Part shown: positions 1 through 11,547 of the stretch, piece after piece | How the letters are laid out: each line of letters opens with the position of its first letter | Numbering within the stretch: the first letter of the stretch is position 1 | From: Sinohyriopsis cumingii | Taxonomy: Eukaryota > Mollusca > Bivalvia > Unionida > Unionidae | Reading direction: 5' to 3' | DNA: 64,000 nt | NCBI GenBank assembly: GCA_028554795.2 | Contig: CM068842.1 | Location: 26,508,590 to 26,572,589, forward strand | Translations under genes and position numbers: made by a program | The notes under the pieces: generated by a model | Databases searched by the model: none | The model's input: only the letters and a program-made list of their open reading frames with translations | What the model was told of the DNA's origin: nothing

Positions 1-941
1 GTTCTTCATCAAACCTAGTTTGATGTGAAGGGGTGGTAGCAAGATTTTCTGAGCCTCAACCAGAGCTGGGTGTTGGATATTCTTCTCTCCAATGGCTACA
101 TTCTGCCTGTGAGTCCATTCCTTCCTCATGTAGTGCATTTCCCTTGCTCGGCTATCCCACTCGCATAAGAAACACATGTATTTTGTATATCCTTGCTGCA
201 GTCCCATTGGGACTGCAAACGGCATTGATGACCTTTTGCAATTCAACCACTGTGAAAGCTGTGTTGTACATGTAGCACAGCATATATGCGGAGCCCAAGG
301 CTTGTCTTGGTCACCAACCTTGCATCCGAAGTAAAGATGATATGCCTTCTTCACTTGAGAATTGATACTTTTCTTCTGGTTGGCAAATGTCACTTCCCCA
401 CAAATATAGCAAAAATTGTCCGCGGTATTAACACACTTTCGAGGCATTACTGTTCTTTATTGTACGTAAATGGATAAAATAATAAGTTTTATGTAACAGT
501 AGCTTGAACTGTCTCGCACAACGTCTAAAATATTTTAAATGCTAAACCTATCTGATTGGGCTTTATATAGTACACTGCTTACGTCAGCTTCAGCAGTCGC
601 CTGGCATTAGTATAATAGGCCTACACATGTGTAGTACACTGCTGACGTCAACTTACTTCAGCAGCCGCATGGCATTAGTATTGCATTGCATCAGAAAATG
701 ATGCAATCAACTGTGGATGATGTGAGCATGATGGTATTATGCAATGTTACATCATTATTCCGGATGTTGCTGCAGTCCTACTGGAGAAATTTACACAGTG
801 AAACATAGAAAATGAGGTATATGAATATCTTCAAAACGAGAGCCAATACAAATTTTTCACGGTTATATTCGTGTTCAGCACACCAAAATACTACAGATTA
901 GGGCCTTTTCAAGTCAGTAATGATTTCACTGTTGACCAGTG
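1..941 (-). mobile_element. Internally deleted CACTG-ended DNA transposon (reverse copy)
   Basis: This is a reverse-complement copy of the element at 11548-13954, close to identical over its length. Position 941 corresponds to 11548 and position 1 to about 13227; the rest lies off the left edge. About 738 bp (roughly 12286-13023 of the other copy) are missing. The junction near 203-209 sits on a 5-bp shared AATGG, as expected from microhomology-mediated internal deletion. The start of the transposase reading frame (ATG, complement near 447) and the CxxC zinc-binding region are kept, but the deletion removes the middle of the protein. The outer end reads CCAGTG followed by CTA. Confidence 0.85.
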
Positions 942-2036
942 CTATTAGAACTGGTATGCTTGGTCCACTCAATTGTAGAGTGCTGAGTGCCAAGTCCTAT
1001 TCATCCCATTAATTTAATTATCGCTTTTCGTACATACAATACAAAAGTACAACTTGTACCACTTGTCTTTCCAAGGAGTCTGGCATGCTGCCATTGGCAT
1101 GCATGGTATAGGCCATGTTGATTGTATTCTGGTAACCAGAACTCCATATGAGGTAAGGTGTTAATATCCGGTATAATGTTTCTTGAGGATTAGTAGAAGG
1201 TTTTGAATATTCAAATGCAGTCTGATCAGGAAAGAGAGTATGGGAATATTAAAGGACTTTAAATTAAAAAGAATTCTGTATTGGCTTATATCTCTGGTTA
1301 CATTTTGCTTCACTATGGGGCCCTTTGTGACTTTTAGATTTTGACTGTACAACTTGGTACAATCACACATGCAGTAAATTGGTATTTTGAGATAAAAGAA
1401 AAGAAAGTATATTGACTCAAAAGAAAATTGCAGCCCCCCTCCCAAAGTATATGCTAATAGTACCTTCTTGCTGAATTTGTTATGTATATGCTAATTGTTT
1501 TTGTAATCTTAAAAGTGTAACTAAAGTGGAATGAGTATTCTTGTGATGTGGCTGAAAGACATTGTGCTGACATTAGAGAGCATGTTAATAAAAATAGGAA
1601 GTGTTGACATTGAAACCTTTTACTAGCTATACTATGTATATAATAGGCAGGGAACACCAGGGCAACATATTTATTAGAGAGGGCTGGTAAACATAAAACA
1701 CTTACTTAACAAAGGCAAAAATATTTAGTGGATTTTGACAAATTGTAATTACATTTATAATAATTAAAATTAATTTGTGACAGATAGAAGTGTTTTGTAA
1801 AAAATAATTATAATATTTTGAATTATTTATCATGAAAACTGAAAACATGCTGTTAATATTATTAAATTCGTAACAAGATTACTCTGGAATTTCTGTCCTT
1901 TCTGTGCTTACAAAAACTAATAAAGTACTTGTACAGTGAAAATGTACCAGTATATGTACCACCAGAAAAAATTCCATAGTAAACTGGTATACCAGTAATA
2001 TTGCACACCTCTAATTATTAATGTAAATGTTTACAG
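942..2036. other. Intron upstream of exon 1 of the window
   Basis: AT-rich intron sequence after the reverse transposon copy. I see no coding exon, RNA gene or clear repeat. It ends in the acceptor TTTACAG before 2037. Confidence 0.6.
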
Positions 2037-2200
2037 GAGTGTACAGATGAAGTTGCTGGTGGACTACCTTTTCTGGCAGATCTAGCTCTTGGGCTGTCAG
2101 TACTTTCATGCACCATGCTTCATCTGTTGTACCAGGGGCCTGAAAAGACAAAGGAGGAGGTGTCTTGTGAGCACCTGCTCAAATCTAAATTGTTGCAGAG
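2037..2200 (+). CDS. HECTD4: HECTD4-like exon 1 of window
   Basis: Acceptor TTTACAG ends at 2036 and donor GTGAGT starts at 2201. The reading begins ECTDEVAGGLPFLADLALG and ends in LLKSKLLQ plus two bases of an Arg codon (phase 2). It is rich in Leu and predicted helical. The previous exon is outside the window, so the incoming phase 0 is supported only by the open frame. Confidence 0.75.
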
Positions 2201-2875
2201 GTGAGTAAGCAAGGAAGAAAATTTAAACTTTATTTGGTTTACAATAATTGTGCAAGTTCTAGTTCTGTACAGCCTAAAAAGGATGCTAAATATTAAAGAT
2301 GGTTGAGTATTGTAAGAGAAAGGGTAAAATAAAAATGGTCATTTTTTAAAAAAATCCAGTGTTCACACTAGTGCTGCCCAAAATCACCAGAGGCAATTTA
2401 AAATGTAAGATTTAGAGTAAATTCTGTTAAACCTGTCAATCTGGCATTTGAGATTCTTTGGAGGCTTGCCCTTTTGTCACATTATTTGTGCTGTGGAAAG
2501 TCTATGCCAACCACAACTATAACACATTTTTGGAAATACACTGCACTAGACTTGTGTTTGGGTGATTCCTATAACAATGATGTAGCATCCATAGCAACCA
2601 TGTGGAAAACATGCAGATGATACACATCTCCCATCATTGGCTGTTGTTACTAATATACTGAATAGAAACATTAAAAAAATGCAGTTTGGTCTTAGAATGA
2701 ACACCTTTCACATTTATGGACAAAATGCAAATAACATCTAATTAAGCTAAAGTTACTCAAAGTAGTGCACATCACACAAACATTTCACCAGTTTTCAATG
2801 CTTAAAAACAAGCTTTGAAAACTTGACTTACATTGATATCAATGAAATAAAGTTTAAATTATTCTGGTATTTTAG
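2201..2875. other. Intron 1
   Basis: Short AT-rich intron between good splice sites. No gene or recognisable mobile element seen. Confidence 0.6.
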
Positions 2876-3037
2876 GTGTGTGTGGCAGTCTGAGAGTGGC
2901 TATACAATGGTGACAGAAGGCCATCCTACTGCCATGACCAGTCCTAGGTTATCTCATATCAAACTTCCAGCAGAGATCCTTCACAGCCTCCGCACTTTGA
3001 CCCACAGGCAGGCACTGCAGTTGAGACCTAGTATAAG
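2876..3037 (+). CDS. HECTD4: HECTD4-like exon 2 of window
   Basis: Acceptor TATTTTAG and strong donor GTAAGT. It completes the split Arg codon and reads CVWQSESGYTMVTEGHPTAM, then a Pro/Ser stretch and a basic helical segment ending LRPSI. Phase 2 out. Its tail, HSLRTLTHRQALQLRP, looks like an amphipathic helix. Confidence 0.78.
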
Positions 3038-5243
3038 GTAAGTACTAAGTAAAAGCTGACTAATAAAGAAAAGTGTCCAGCATGGAAGTTTGTTTTTTCA
3101 TACAGAAGGCAAGTTTTAACTTTTTTGTTTATAATTGCAAAAACTGTTCTTTATGGTTGGAATATTTTTAGTATACAGTTAATTAGTGATACAGTGATCC
3201 CTGTCATAGGAAGCCTGTCTCAGTCAGAGCCACTTCCTGATTAGAGTCCACTATAACCAGCTGTGCATTTTTTTACCATTTTCTCCCATCACTGGAGTCC
3301 ATTGCTTATATGGGGTCATCTTTTTTATCCCAGAATATTTGGTTTATTAAAGACTGAGACTGTAGTATAAATCCTAAGTTGAAATGGTGTCAGTAATCAG
3401 TATATGGTGCAGATAAATTATTTTGACCCAGGGTGGTGACATGGATTTGTTGTGAAATGTTGAGATGAGTTTATTCTTTCCAAAGAGTAAACATTAATGA
3501 GACCAGTATTTATTAAGACACATTATATATTCTGTTATTGTTATTGATTGATCAGATTGAGAGTTAAAAAATTTGTGTGGATGCAACCTTTTTGCCTTGG
3601 GTTGCATCCCTTAATGACTTTCCAGTTGAGAAGGTTTTGAACTGTCTAAAAGAGTGCCATTCATTTCAAAACTTCGATTATATATTGTAAGGACTTTTGT
3701 TTGGTTTTATCTTTGGTTTATGTGCCTTTTGGGGATACCTAAACTTGCATGGCACTGTGCATACTAAATTTTTTTTAAAAAAATGGTTGAAAAGTGTTTG
3801 TTTTGATGATTTTGTTTGATACATAGTGGAAGTCAGATATGTGACTGACATTAGGCCTGACAAGCTGTCAGTCTGATTGTAAATCATGTGATGTATCACA
3901 ACTTTATCAGCAATAGTATTGACCAACAGTCAGTAGGTATCAGCATGTTTTAGGATTTTAGTGACATGCTACAGTGAAATCTTAAAGTTAGGTTACTCAT
4001 TAAAGCATAAAGGAAGCAGTACAAGGGAAGTAACTGTCTGAAGTATTATTACTTTCAAATATCAAGCTTTGCTCTCAAGCAGATCCCTTAAGTACATCAA
4101 AATAAATAAAACAATAATTGTATATTACAGTATTTTAAACCAAATAGTTACAAGCATGTCACCATTATCACAGTCCCTGTTAGGACTCACAAATTAAAAA
4201 TATTTAGATGTTATCATTACTATCATCAACTCATAAAGCATAACATTAGAACATTAGTAAATGGTATTTTGTGTCGGTAAATAGCTTATAGCATTAAGAA
4301 TGCCAATTTTGGAACAATATTTTTATACCTTCTTGATGGAAATGGACATTGAAAAGATGCTCATGGCAAAGCATTGTATGGGGTCACAGGTATTTGACTT
4401 GTCCGATTGTACCATGGAGAAGTCCGGAGTGGAAGAAATTTTAGATGCTTTGGCTTTTACGGCTTCAGCATCAAAATACTGGTAGACATTTTTATGAAAC
4501 TTGCTACATTTAATGTTTAGAGACTGTGAATTGCCTTCTCAGTATTGGAGTGAATCCCACCGTTATTGTGATGTGTTGGGGAATACATTCACTCAGCATA
4601 CCCTTAATTGGCGCAAAAAGGGGAATATGGAAAGGTTTTATGATGAGGCAGAATAAGGTCAAATATTGTATTCAACTGAACCCTTATTTGTTATTTTATT
4701 TCCTGTGAGACTGTAGAGTTAAGAGACAGTTCAAACAACGCATGTTCTAGGTTGTTTTAATCTCACAACTTTTGTATTAGTACCCAAATAATATTCATCC
4801 TTAATACATAAGTCCTTGACTCTTCTCAAAAGATAATGAGGTGTCAGGCTAATGGGGTGTCAGGCCAATGGGGTGTCAGGCTAATATTATAGATGATTCT
4901 TATCAAAAGAAAAGAGTAAAGGATCCATTTACAGACCTGCCAACCCTACTGAAAAGATTGGGAAAATCCAGATTTATGGACCTATCTCCTGATTCCCCAG
5001 TTTTTAAGAAACAATCCCAATTTTTCAACTCCTCAAGAGAAAAAACCCTGTATTCTTTTTTATATACAAAAACATGATTTTTTTTGTTTCCCAGTTTCTG
5101 TTTCTGGTTTTTCTGTGTCTGGTATGTTTCTTAGTATTTTATCATATCCAGCTTGATTTCCGGTTTTCATCCACCAATACAAAAAGATTGTCTCACAGTA
5201 TGGTTCTTCTTATCCGACCCCATCAGCAAATCTCAGCATCATA

Positions 5244-5568
5244 ATGGATAAGTTTCTCAGCAAGAAGCTAAAAAAAAAGAAAAAAGAAATGGAAGTAACT
5301 GAAGAAAAAAGAAATGGGATCAAAATCATAAGAGTGATTGGGAGAAGCAGTTTGCTTTCATTCATCCATCGATTCACGGGGCCTATCATGCATCCTGCCA
5401 CAGATGATTGGTTCTTTTCACGTTCAATTCTGCGTAAAAATTGTAGATTTGGTAAATCTGAAACTCTGTGTAGATCATCAGTGTTGATTCATTCCGTTCA
5501 GTTGGATAAAAAGGCCAGGTCCTTAAATGATACTGCAGATTGTTTAGACACATCTGCAACACTTGCAT
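5244..5568 (+). pseudogene. hAT transposase N-terminal fragment
   Basis: The frame opens with MDKFLSKK and a Lys-rich tract, a style typical of hAT transposase starts. It continues to MHPATDDWFFSRSILRKN and stops after about 108 codons. No BED zinc finger is visible. I read it as the remnant of a transposase start joined to decayed sequence. The host intron around it makes a host exon unlikely. Confidence 0.5.
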
Positions 5569-5574
5569 GAATAA

Positions 5575-5799
5575 GTGAGTTATCCTTTAGTGGCTTGCTG
5601 TCAGGAAAAAATGAATGGATCAGGCCATCTGTTGTTTCTAACCCTTGGGAGAGTAATGCTATCAATACTTTCAATACCGCACAGCAACATCAATGCTGAG
5701 AGAGCATTCTCAATGGTCAGAAAAAACAGAAGCAGCCAAAGAGCCAGCCTGTCAGCATCAACCCTGGAAGCTATTCTTTGGCACACAAAGGACAAATAA
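5575..5799 (+). pseudogene. hAT transposase C-terminal dimerisation fragment
   Basis: The frame holds LSIPHSNINAERAFSMVRK followed by SSQRASLSASTLEAI. This matches the hAT C-terminal dimerisation block (IPHSNAxxERxFSxVRK, then a conserved LxxxTL segment). It lies in a different frame from the N-terminal piece 5' of it, so the gene is broken by deletion and frameshift. Confidence 0.8.
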
Positions 5800-6392
5800 A
5801 TGATGAACTTTTGCAGAAATGCAAATCTGCAACGTACATTGGACTGAAATAACAGAAATAAACATCTTTATCATGATATATACACCTTACTCTTGTACCT
5901 CCAGATTTTTTACCCTGCCTCTTGATTTGTAATGGTGATTTGGGGACAAATTCCAGATTTTGATTTTTATCAATGTTGTCAGGTCTGCATTAACTTCAAA
6001 TTCACCTGAATCAGTTTAGAAGCTTGAAAAAATTAAGATCAAAATTTTGTTAGAAGTTTCTATGTGTTTCTATGTGCTTGGTACCGAACAAAACTGACTC
6101 ATTTAGCTATTTTGAGACAAGAGTTCTCCATCCACTAATGAAGTTTGGGATGAAATACTGGGTGGTACTTGTTCGCTTGTCATCCCTAGTCACAATGTCA
6201 TGAATTTTGTCCATATTGCACACCTTGCTGACTTACTGTATATCTTGTTATTTTTCATCTTGTCAGGATGAAGCAAAATAGCAGATTTATTTATATGACT
6301 CAAATTCAGTCCTGTGACATCCAGAGATCACAGTTTGTGTTCACATAATTTACAGACAAGTTTTAAAATTATTATTTACTAATTTTTTGCAG

Positions 6393-6579
6393 GGATGTCA
6401 TAAAGCCAGATATTTTAGAGGAACGAATCATTTCTGCTGTTGTAAAGCATCTCTCACTGCAGGATACAGTTCGCTTCTTTACACCATCCAAGGAGCAGCA
6501 GACCAAGGAGTTCCAACTACTGACCTCAGTGACAGTTGAGGTGTACAAAAAGATTGATGGCCTCTTGAGGCAACTTCAG
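6393..6579 (+). CDS. HECTD4: HECTD4-like exon 3 of window
   Basis: Acceptor TTTTTTGCAG and donor GTACAG. It completes an Arg codon, then reads DVIKPDILEERIISAVVKHL and later LLTSVTVEVYKKIDGLLRQL, ending in phase 0. Two amphipathic helices fit an armadillo-like scaffold. The upstream phase agrees with exon 2. Confidence 0.8.
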
Positions 6580-7207
6580 GTACAGTGAAGTTACCTACCT
6601 TGATTCCATATAGGTCTTTTTGAAGGTTGGTAAAGACTTTTGACTTGAGAATGGCACAATTTCAAGAGATCTGCACACTTGAGTGAAAGTCTGATCAGAT
6701 TTCAGCAGTTATTTCTTACTGATAGGTATCACTTTCAATTTTCATGTTTTCACAGTTTGTGAGATTTTTTGAAGTAAAACCTTTTCTGTCTGTAGAAATT
6801 GTGTGTACTCGGTCCAAAACACAAACAAAAATGTCAACATTTTGCATGTTTATGGTTTGAGAAATATCATTGGTCAACTAGATTGACGTAGTTGATCTGA
6901 GTCTGTATTTATCAAATTCATCAACTGAAAAAATTACAACATTCAGATCTCTTTTTTCACTACACTTGTCCAAGTTTGAGTCTGAGTGTGCACTGAAGTT
7001 GAAGAGTTTGATGATGATGGAGCCAGAGCTTTGATTGAAGCATTTATTGGACATAAGACCACTTGAAAAAATGTATTGGCTACAGGTATCATTTATTCTG
7101 GTATAGACAAGCTATCTCATACCTCATTCATATTAAGTATACCAGTACCTGCATACAACTTTTCCTGGTGTAGACAAGCTACCACATTCATATTAGGTAT
7201 TACAGTA

Positions 7208-8874
7208 CAGTAGTCCCCCTCTTGAATGGCCCCCCTGACCAGCGGCCACCCGCTCCTTACGGCCAGAATCCATTGGCACTGACGAGTTTGTGTTCAAAAG
7301 TACCCCTCATGAAAGGCCACCCAGCTAACGTGACCAGCGGCCAGCATATTAGTGCAATAATATAAAATTTACCCCTCACAAGCGGCCGCATTTTATTTTG
7401 ATATGTATCCAGAACCAGTATTTTATTCATAACGTGTGTTAAGTAATCCGATTTCTGTTTCCCAATGTCAGGTTTTCATTACTGAAAGAAGTGTTGACTA
7501 AAGTACATGTACCACAAAGGCTAATATTATATCATTTACGCCTCACGAGAAGTCACATTTATTCCATAAAGCCAAGAAAGAATCAAATTTTAATCCATAC
7601 AAAAGGGTAAGTACATGTTATCCAATTAGCCTTACTGCTGTTTTATCATAAGATGTCCGGTTTAGTCACTTTGATAATTGTTAAGATTACAATTGTTGAA
7701 CAGTAGTAACAGCTGAGAAGTGGCAGTATCGATGTACAATACACAAGTCAGCAGGAAAATGGTTTGATAGCCTTTATGGCTTCCCTTAGTAAGATGTTCA
7801 CTTTGATAATTAGTGGCTATTACTACTGACAATAATTGTCAAAATAAATAACAAATCCTAACGGCCGCGAGGTCAAATCTGCGTGATGTTAAATGGTACA
7901 TATCGAAGCTGTTTTGACTTCACTCACTTAGTGTAAAGAAATGTATAAAAACAATCGGGTACTAGACTGTGACTAACAAATCACGTGACAAGATCACTTC
8001 CTTTAAAAACACACGGCAGTTTGTTTAGATGCATACAAAATTGTTTTATCAGTATTGTAGTTGGCAACATGAATAACTTACTGCAAAAAGATCAACATCG
8101 AGGAAAAGAAAAATTATCAGTTTAGAAGAGAAAGTGAAAGTAATTCAACTGACCAAGAGGTTCGTGGGGGGGGGGGGTTCGAGGATCCTTGCAGAAAACT
8201 AATGTAGGAAAGACTCAGATAAACAATATCGTGAAAGATAAGGAAACAATTCTGCAGAAGTGGGAAGGTGAAATGGATGGAGAAAGGAAGATTGTTTGAG
8301 CCAGGAGATGTTTGTACCCTGATTTGAATGACAAGAAAAAGCAACAATTTTGTCAGTTGAATTGGGATATGACAACTTTAATGCAAGTAACGGATAGTTG
8401 CACAGATTTCAAGTGCGACACAATATTAAATGTTCTGTTCTTAGTGGAGAATCAGCTGATGTTAATAATGAAGTTGTCGAAAATTGGAACAAAAGAGTAA
8501 ACGATATATGCAGGGTATATGACAGCAAGGATATATTTAATTGTGACGAGACTGGTTTGTTTTTTAGACTGTTACCAACAGAGTGACAGATGATGTGATC
8601 TGTAACATAATTATAAAGACAGTTTTAAAGCTATATAAATGGTTATTAATAACATTTTTTTGAAAATGATGAAACAGTTTGTTTTTCATTTATTTCACAA
8701 CATGCATATGATATTTTAATGAATTAATTAAATGTTTTAGAATTAAATGTACTTGTGACTTTCTTCATATGTATTTACTATTCACATTTGTCATCACCCT
8801 CTAGAAAGACCACCCTCATTATAAGGCCACTTCCCTGCTGCATATGGACTGGCCTTATGAGAGGGGGACTACTG
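7208..8874 (+). mobile_element. Pogo/Tigger-like DNA transposon, internally deleted
   Basis: Terminal inverted repeats start CAGTAGTCCCCCTCT and are flanked by the TA dinucleotide on both sides (7206-7207 and 8875-8876), the Tc1/mariner-type target duplication. The inside carries a decayed CENP-B-like helix-turn-helix and the first catalytic Asp block of a DDE transposase. The rest of the catalytic domain is gone, so it is non-autonomous. A run of 12 G at 8166-8177 interrupts the transposase frame. Confidence 0.9.
8089..8585 (+). pseudogene. Pogo/Tigger transposase remnant
   Basis: The first part reads RSTSRKRKIISLEEKVKVIQ and, after the G run, LQKTNVGKTQINNIVKDKE. This is the CENP-B-type N-terminal DNA-binding region of Tigger-like transposases. 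The second part (about 8398-8585) reads FQVRHNIKCSVLSGESADV and ends DIFNCDETGLFFRLLP, where the Asp of CDET is the first catalytic acid. A stop follows at once and the later DDE residues are missing. Several frame changes make it a pseudogene. Confidence 0.88.
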
Positions 8875-11435
8875 TACCTTCATGCAATTTTATCTGGTGT
8901 AGACAAACAAGCTACCTCACAGCATTCATAGCAGGTATGCCAATACCTGCATACAACTTTGGTGTAGACAAGCAACCACATACCTCATTCATATCAGGGA
9001 TACTAACTAGTACCTGCATACAACTTTTCTAGTGTAGACTAGCTACCTCATACCTCATTCATATAAGATATACCAGTACCTGTATACAACTTTTTCTGGT
9101 GTAGGCAAGCTACCTCATACTGCTTTCATATCAGGATTACCAGTACCTGCATACAACCCTTCTGAAATCAACTAAATCCTAATGAAGGTTATAACAAAAG
9201 CTTAAATTGCTCTGTCACTGTGGTGGAATTATATATCTATTTATGAACACTGATCAGGTTTGCCTGTGTAGTTTGTCAGCCAATACCATACCAGTTTTTT
9301 TTTCATGCTTTATTTTGGATACCATATTCAATTGCATAGATCTTTACCAGACTTGTCTCTTGGGTTAAATCTCGTGGAATCACATGAATAAAGCTGAGGG
9401 AGCTTATATCTCACATGGTATACCGTACATGCTGCAGGCTGAGGTCTTCTATTGAAATTCATGTATCCTCTCTTTGTTTGGTTTTGGTCTTACTTGTAAA
9501 TGAGGAGATATTTTTTTTCAGGCAGCGATAACTGCATCAGTGTTATGGTTCTGTGTCCGTAGTATTGAAATTCTTATATCTTGACATCAGTCGCTGTGAC
9601 AGAACCTGGACATGAGACCATTAAATTTAAACAGTAGATTGACTTTTAAATCATTTAGATTCAAGTGCATATTTGAGCATAATATATATTCTTTTCTTAT
9701 TACAATTAAACACTATGTTCTGAACATGAAACAAATTTTGATGGCAGTGTGACAAAATTTTGATTAATATGAGCCTGGGAATTGTCAATAGACAAAGGAA
9801 GAGTTATATGTCTCATAGTTCACTTCAAAAATTTAAATCCACATGCCTGTTTAATTTCCTTTACAAGTTTACTGCGTGGTGTCCACTAATGACAGATATT
9901 GTGTTTATAAGTTCCAAACAGACTTTATAACAGACTATCATTGATTTTTTTGGTCCAGATTTACGCTATGCAGTGTTGTCCACATTTGTCAGATGATATA
10001 ATTTCTTCCCCAATACACTATCCTAAAATCCTCTTTACATGAAAACAAATAATACAGACTGAGGGCCATTGCTATTCTCTTGCACTAACATACATTCTGA
10101 GTTTCAAGCATTGTTAAACTTCTTGTAATATTACTTAGCCAATAGCTTTTTTAGCATTAGGAGAAGCACGTTTCAGCATTTTGGCTTGCATCAACCAAAG
10201 AAAGACAAGAGCTTTCCTAAATATTTGAAAACAATGTAGCAATTAAACAAGACAAAAATTCAAAATTGCTTTACCAAGTGATTCTTCTGAGATCATGGTA
10301 ATCTGTCCTTTTTATCTCTTCTCCACTCAATGTCAGTTAATTTTAAATCCAGAACTCAAAATCCATGATAATCAACCTTTGATCCATTTATTACTTATAA
10401 TTCATTAATAAATAGCCTACCTTCGACCATGAACTCTCAAATATTGCAACAGTAACATGACCAGGGCTGTGTACATGTCAGCAGTTGTGTAGACAATTAC
10501 TAATCCGATCCTCTGCATGTACCATTGCACTGGTTGTTGCACTAGTGGAATGGTTCTGGTCCCATGAAACCAGATGTTACTAGTTTTATATTGTGTGGAA
10601 CAATAAACAAATTATACCAGTTTTTAAATTTTTTCAAAACATCTTTAAATTTTCAAAATTGGTAGATTTCATCAGTAAAATGGAATGTCTGCTAGATGGC
10701 ATTTGAAACATGATTTATGTCCTACCAGCAGTAGAATCACATGTATGAACCTGTGTCAACAGAATATCATTCACAGGTGAAATACATCATGAGCACTTGT
10801 TTTTAATAATATAGGTATAAAAATACATGTAACTTCATACATGTAATTAATTAATTGGCCATTTGCTTTGTACTGTTTGGATCAAATGGAGACCAGAAAA
10901 AACTTTCATCAAAAGTTTGGATTAATTTTTCATCATTCTTGATTTATCTTGATGACTCCATTGATGGTACAGAGTGACATTATAACCTCAGTGACTGATC
11001 CATGAAAACGTTATGGACTTTACATTTTATCTGTGTTATGGACTTTCAATTTTATCAGTGTTATATTATGAATAGAAAACTAAAAATTGTCAACATGATA
11101 TGGTAACATTTCATTTGTTTTACTACATGATAATTACTTAAAATCTTGTCTTTGGTGATATTAGATTTTGTGAATGTAGACTTTTAATAATAGCAGTACA
11201 TTATTCAAGGGAAAGAACTCTTAAAAGTAATGATTTTGTTTGTATGGTTGGCTAAGCATTTGACATTTTGGGCACCTGACACCTTTAAACACATTTTAAT
11301 GAGCATTTGTGTCGGTGAGGATGATGCAGAAATTAGTACAAATTTCATTATTTGATGTTAAAGGAAACACATACAATTGTGTCTTTATGAACAAAATGTA
11401 AATTTGTCAAAGAAACAATGTTTCTCCTTCTGCAG

Positions 11436-11543
11436 GCCCTAGCTGATTTGGAACAGAGATGGCTGAATGAGGTGAGAGATCATAGACAAGGGAATGTACC
11501 ACCTGACTTGCCACCATTCTTCCATGACTATCATCTCCAAGAG
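11436..11543 (+). CDS. HECTD4: HECTD4-like exon 4 of window
   Basis: Exactly 36 codons, phase 0 on both sides. Acceptor TTCTGCAG. It reads ALADLEQRWLNEVRDHRQG and ends FFHDYHLQE. The donor is GTAACA: its first four bases precede a transposon whose terminal CACTGG starts at 11548. The exon could be skipped without frame change, which is worth noting given the altered donor. Confidence 0.8.
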
Positions 11544-11547
11544 GTAA

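Larger units (their letters stand above)
4932..5987 (+). mobile_element. Decayed hAT-like DNA transposon
   Basis: The left end CAGACCTGCCAACCCT (4932) is matched by an inverted right end that finishes AGGTCTG at 5987. Between them are two pieces of a hAT-type transposase in different frames: an N-terminal piece from 5244 and a C-terminal dimerisation piece ending at 5799. Most of the catalytic middle is missing. The same terminal repeats bound the non-autonomous elements at 14279-15357 and 39957-40685. Flanking 8-bp target duplications are not clear, with only CATTTA versus CATTAA at the edges. Confidence 0.75.
3038..6392. other. Intron 2
   Basis: Contains one decayed hAT element (4932-5987). 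The remaining AT-rich sequence shows no exon. A faint MITE-like patch with CCTGTCTCAGTCAGAG wording lies near 3190-3340 but is too decayed to call. Confidence 0.6.
7082..9165. repeat. ~70-bp minisatellite split by a transposon
   Basis: Degenerate units of about 65-72 bp share the words CTGGTGTAGACAAGC, CCTCATTCATAT and TACCTGCATACAAC. About two units lie at 7082-7205 and about four at 8877-9165. The pogo-like element with its TA duplication sits between them, so the array was present before the insertion. Confidence 0.75.
6580..11435. other. Intron 3
   Basis: Holds a pogo/Tigger-like element (7208-8874) set inside a ~70-bp tandem repeat. The stretch 9170-11435 is AT-rich and I see no exon or clear mobile element in it. 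Confidence 0.6.

Noticed and set aside
1161..1445. Reverse open frame of 94 codons rich in Leu and Ile
   Set aside because: AT-rich intron sequence; hydrophobic composition follows from T-rich codons and no family is recognised.
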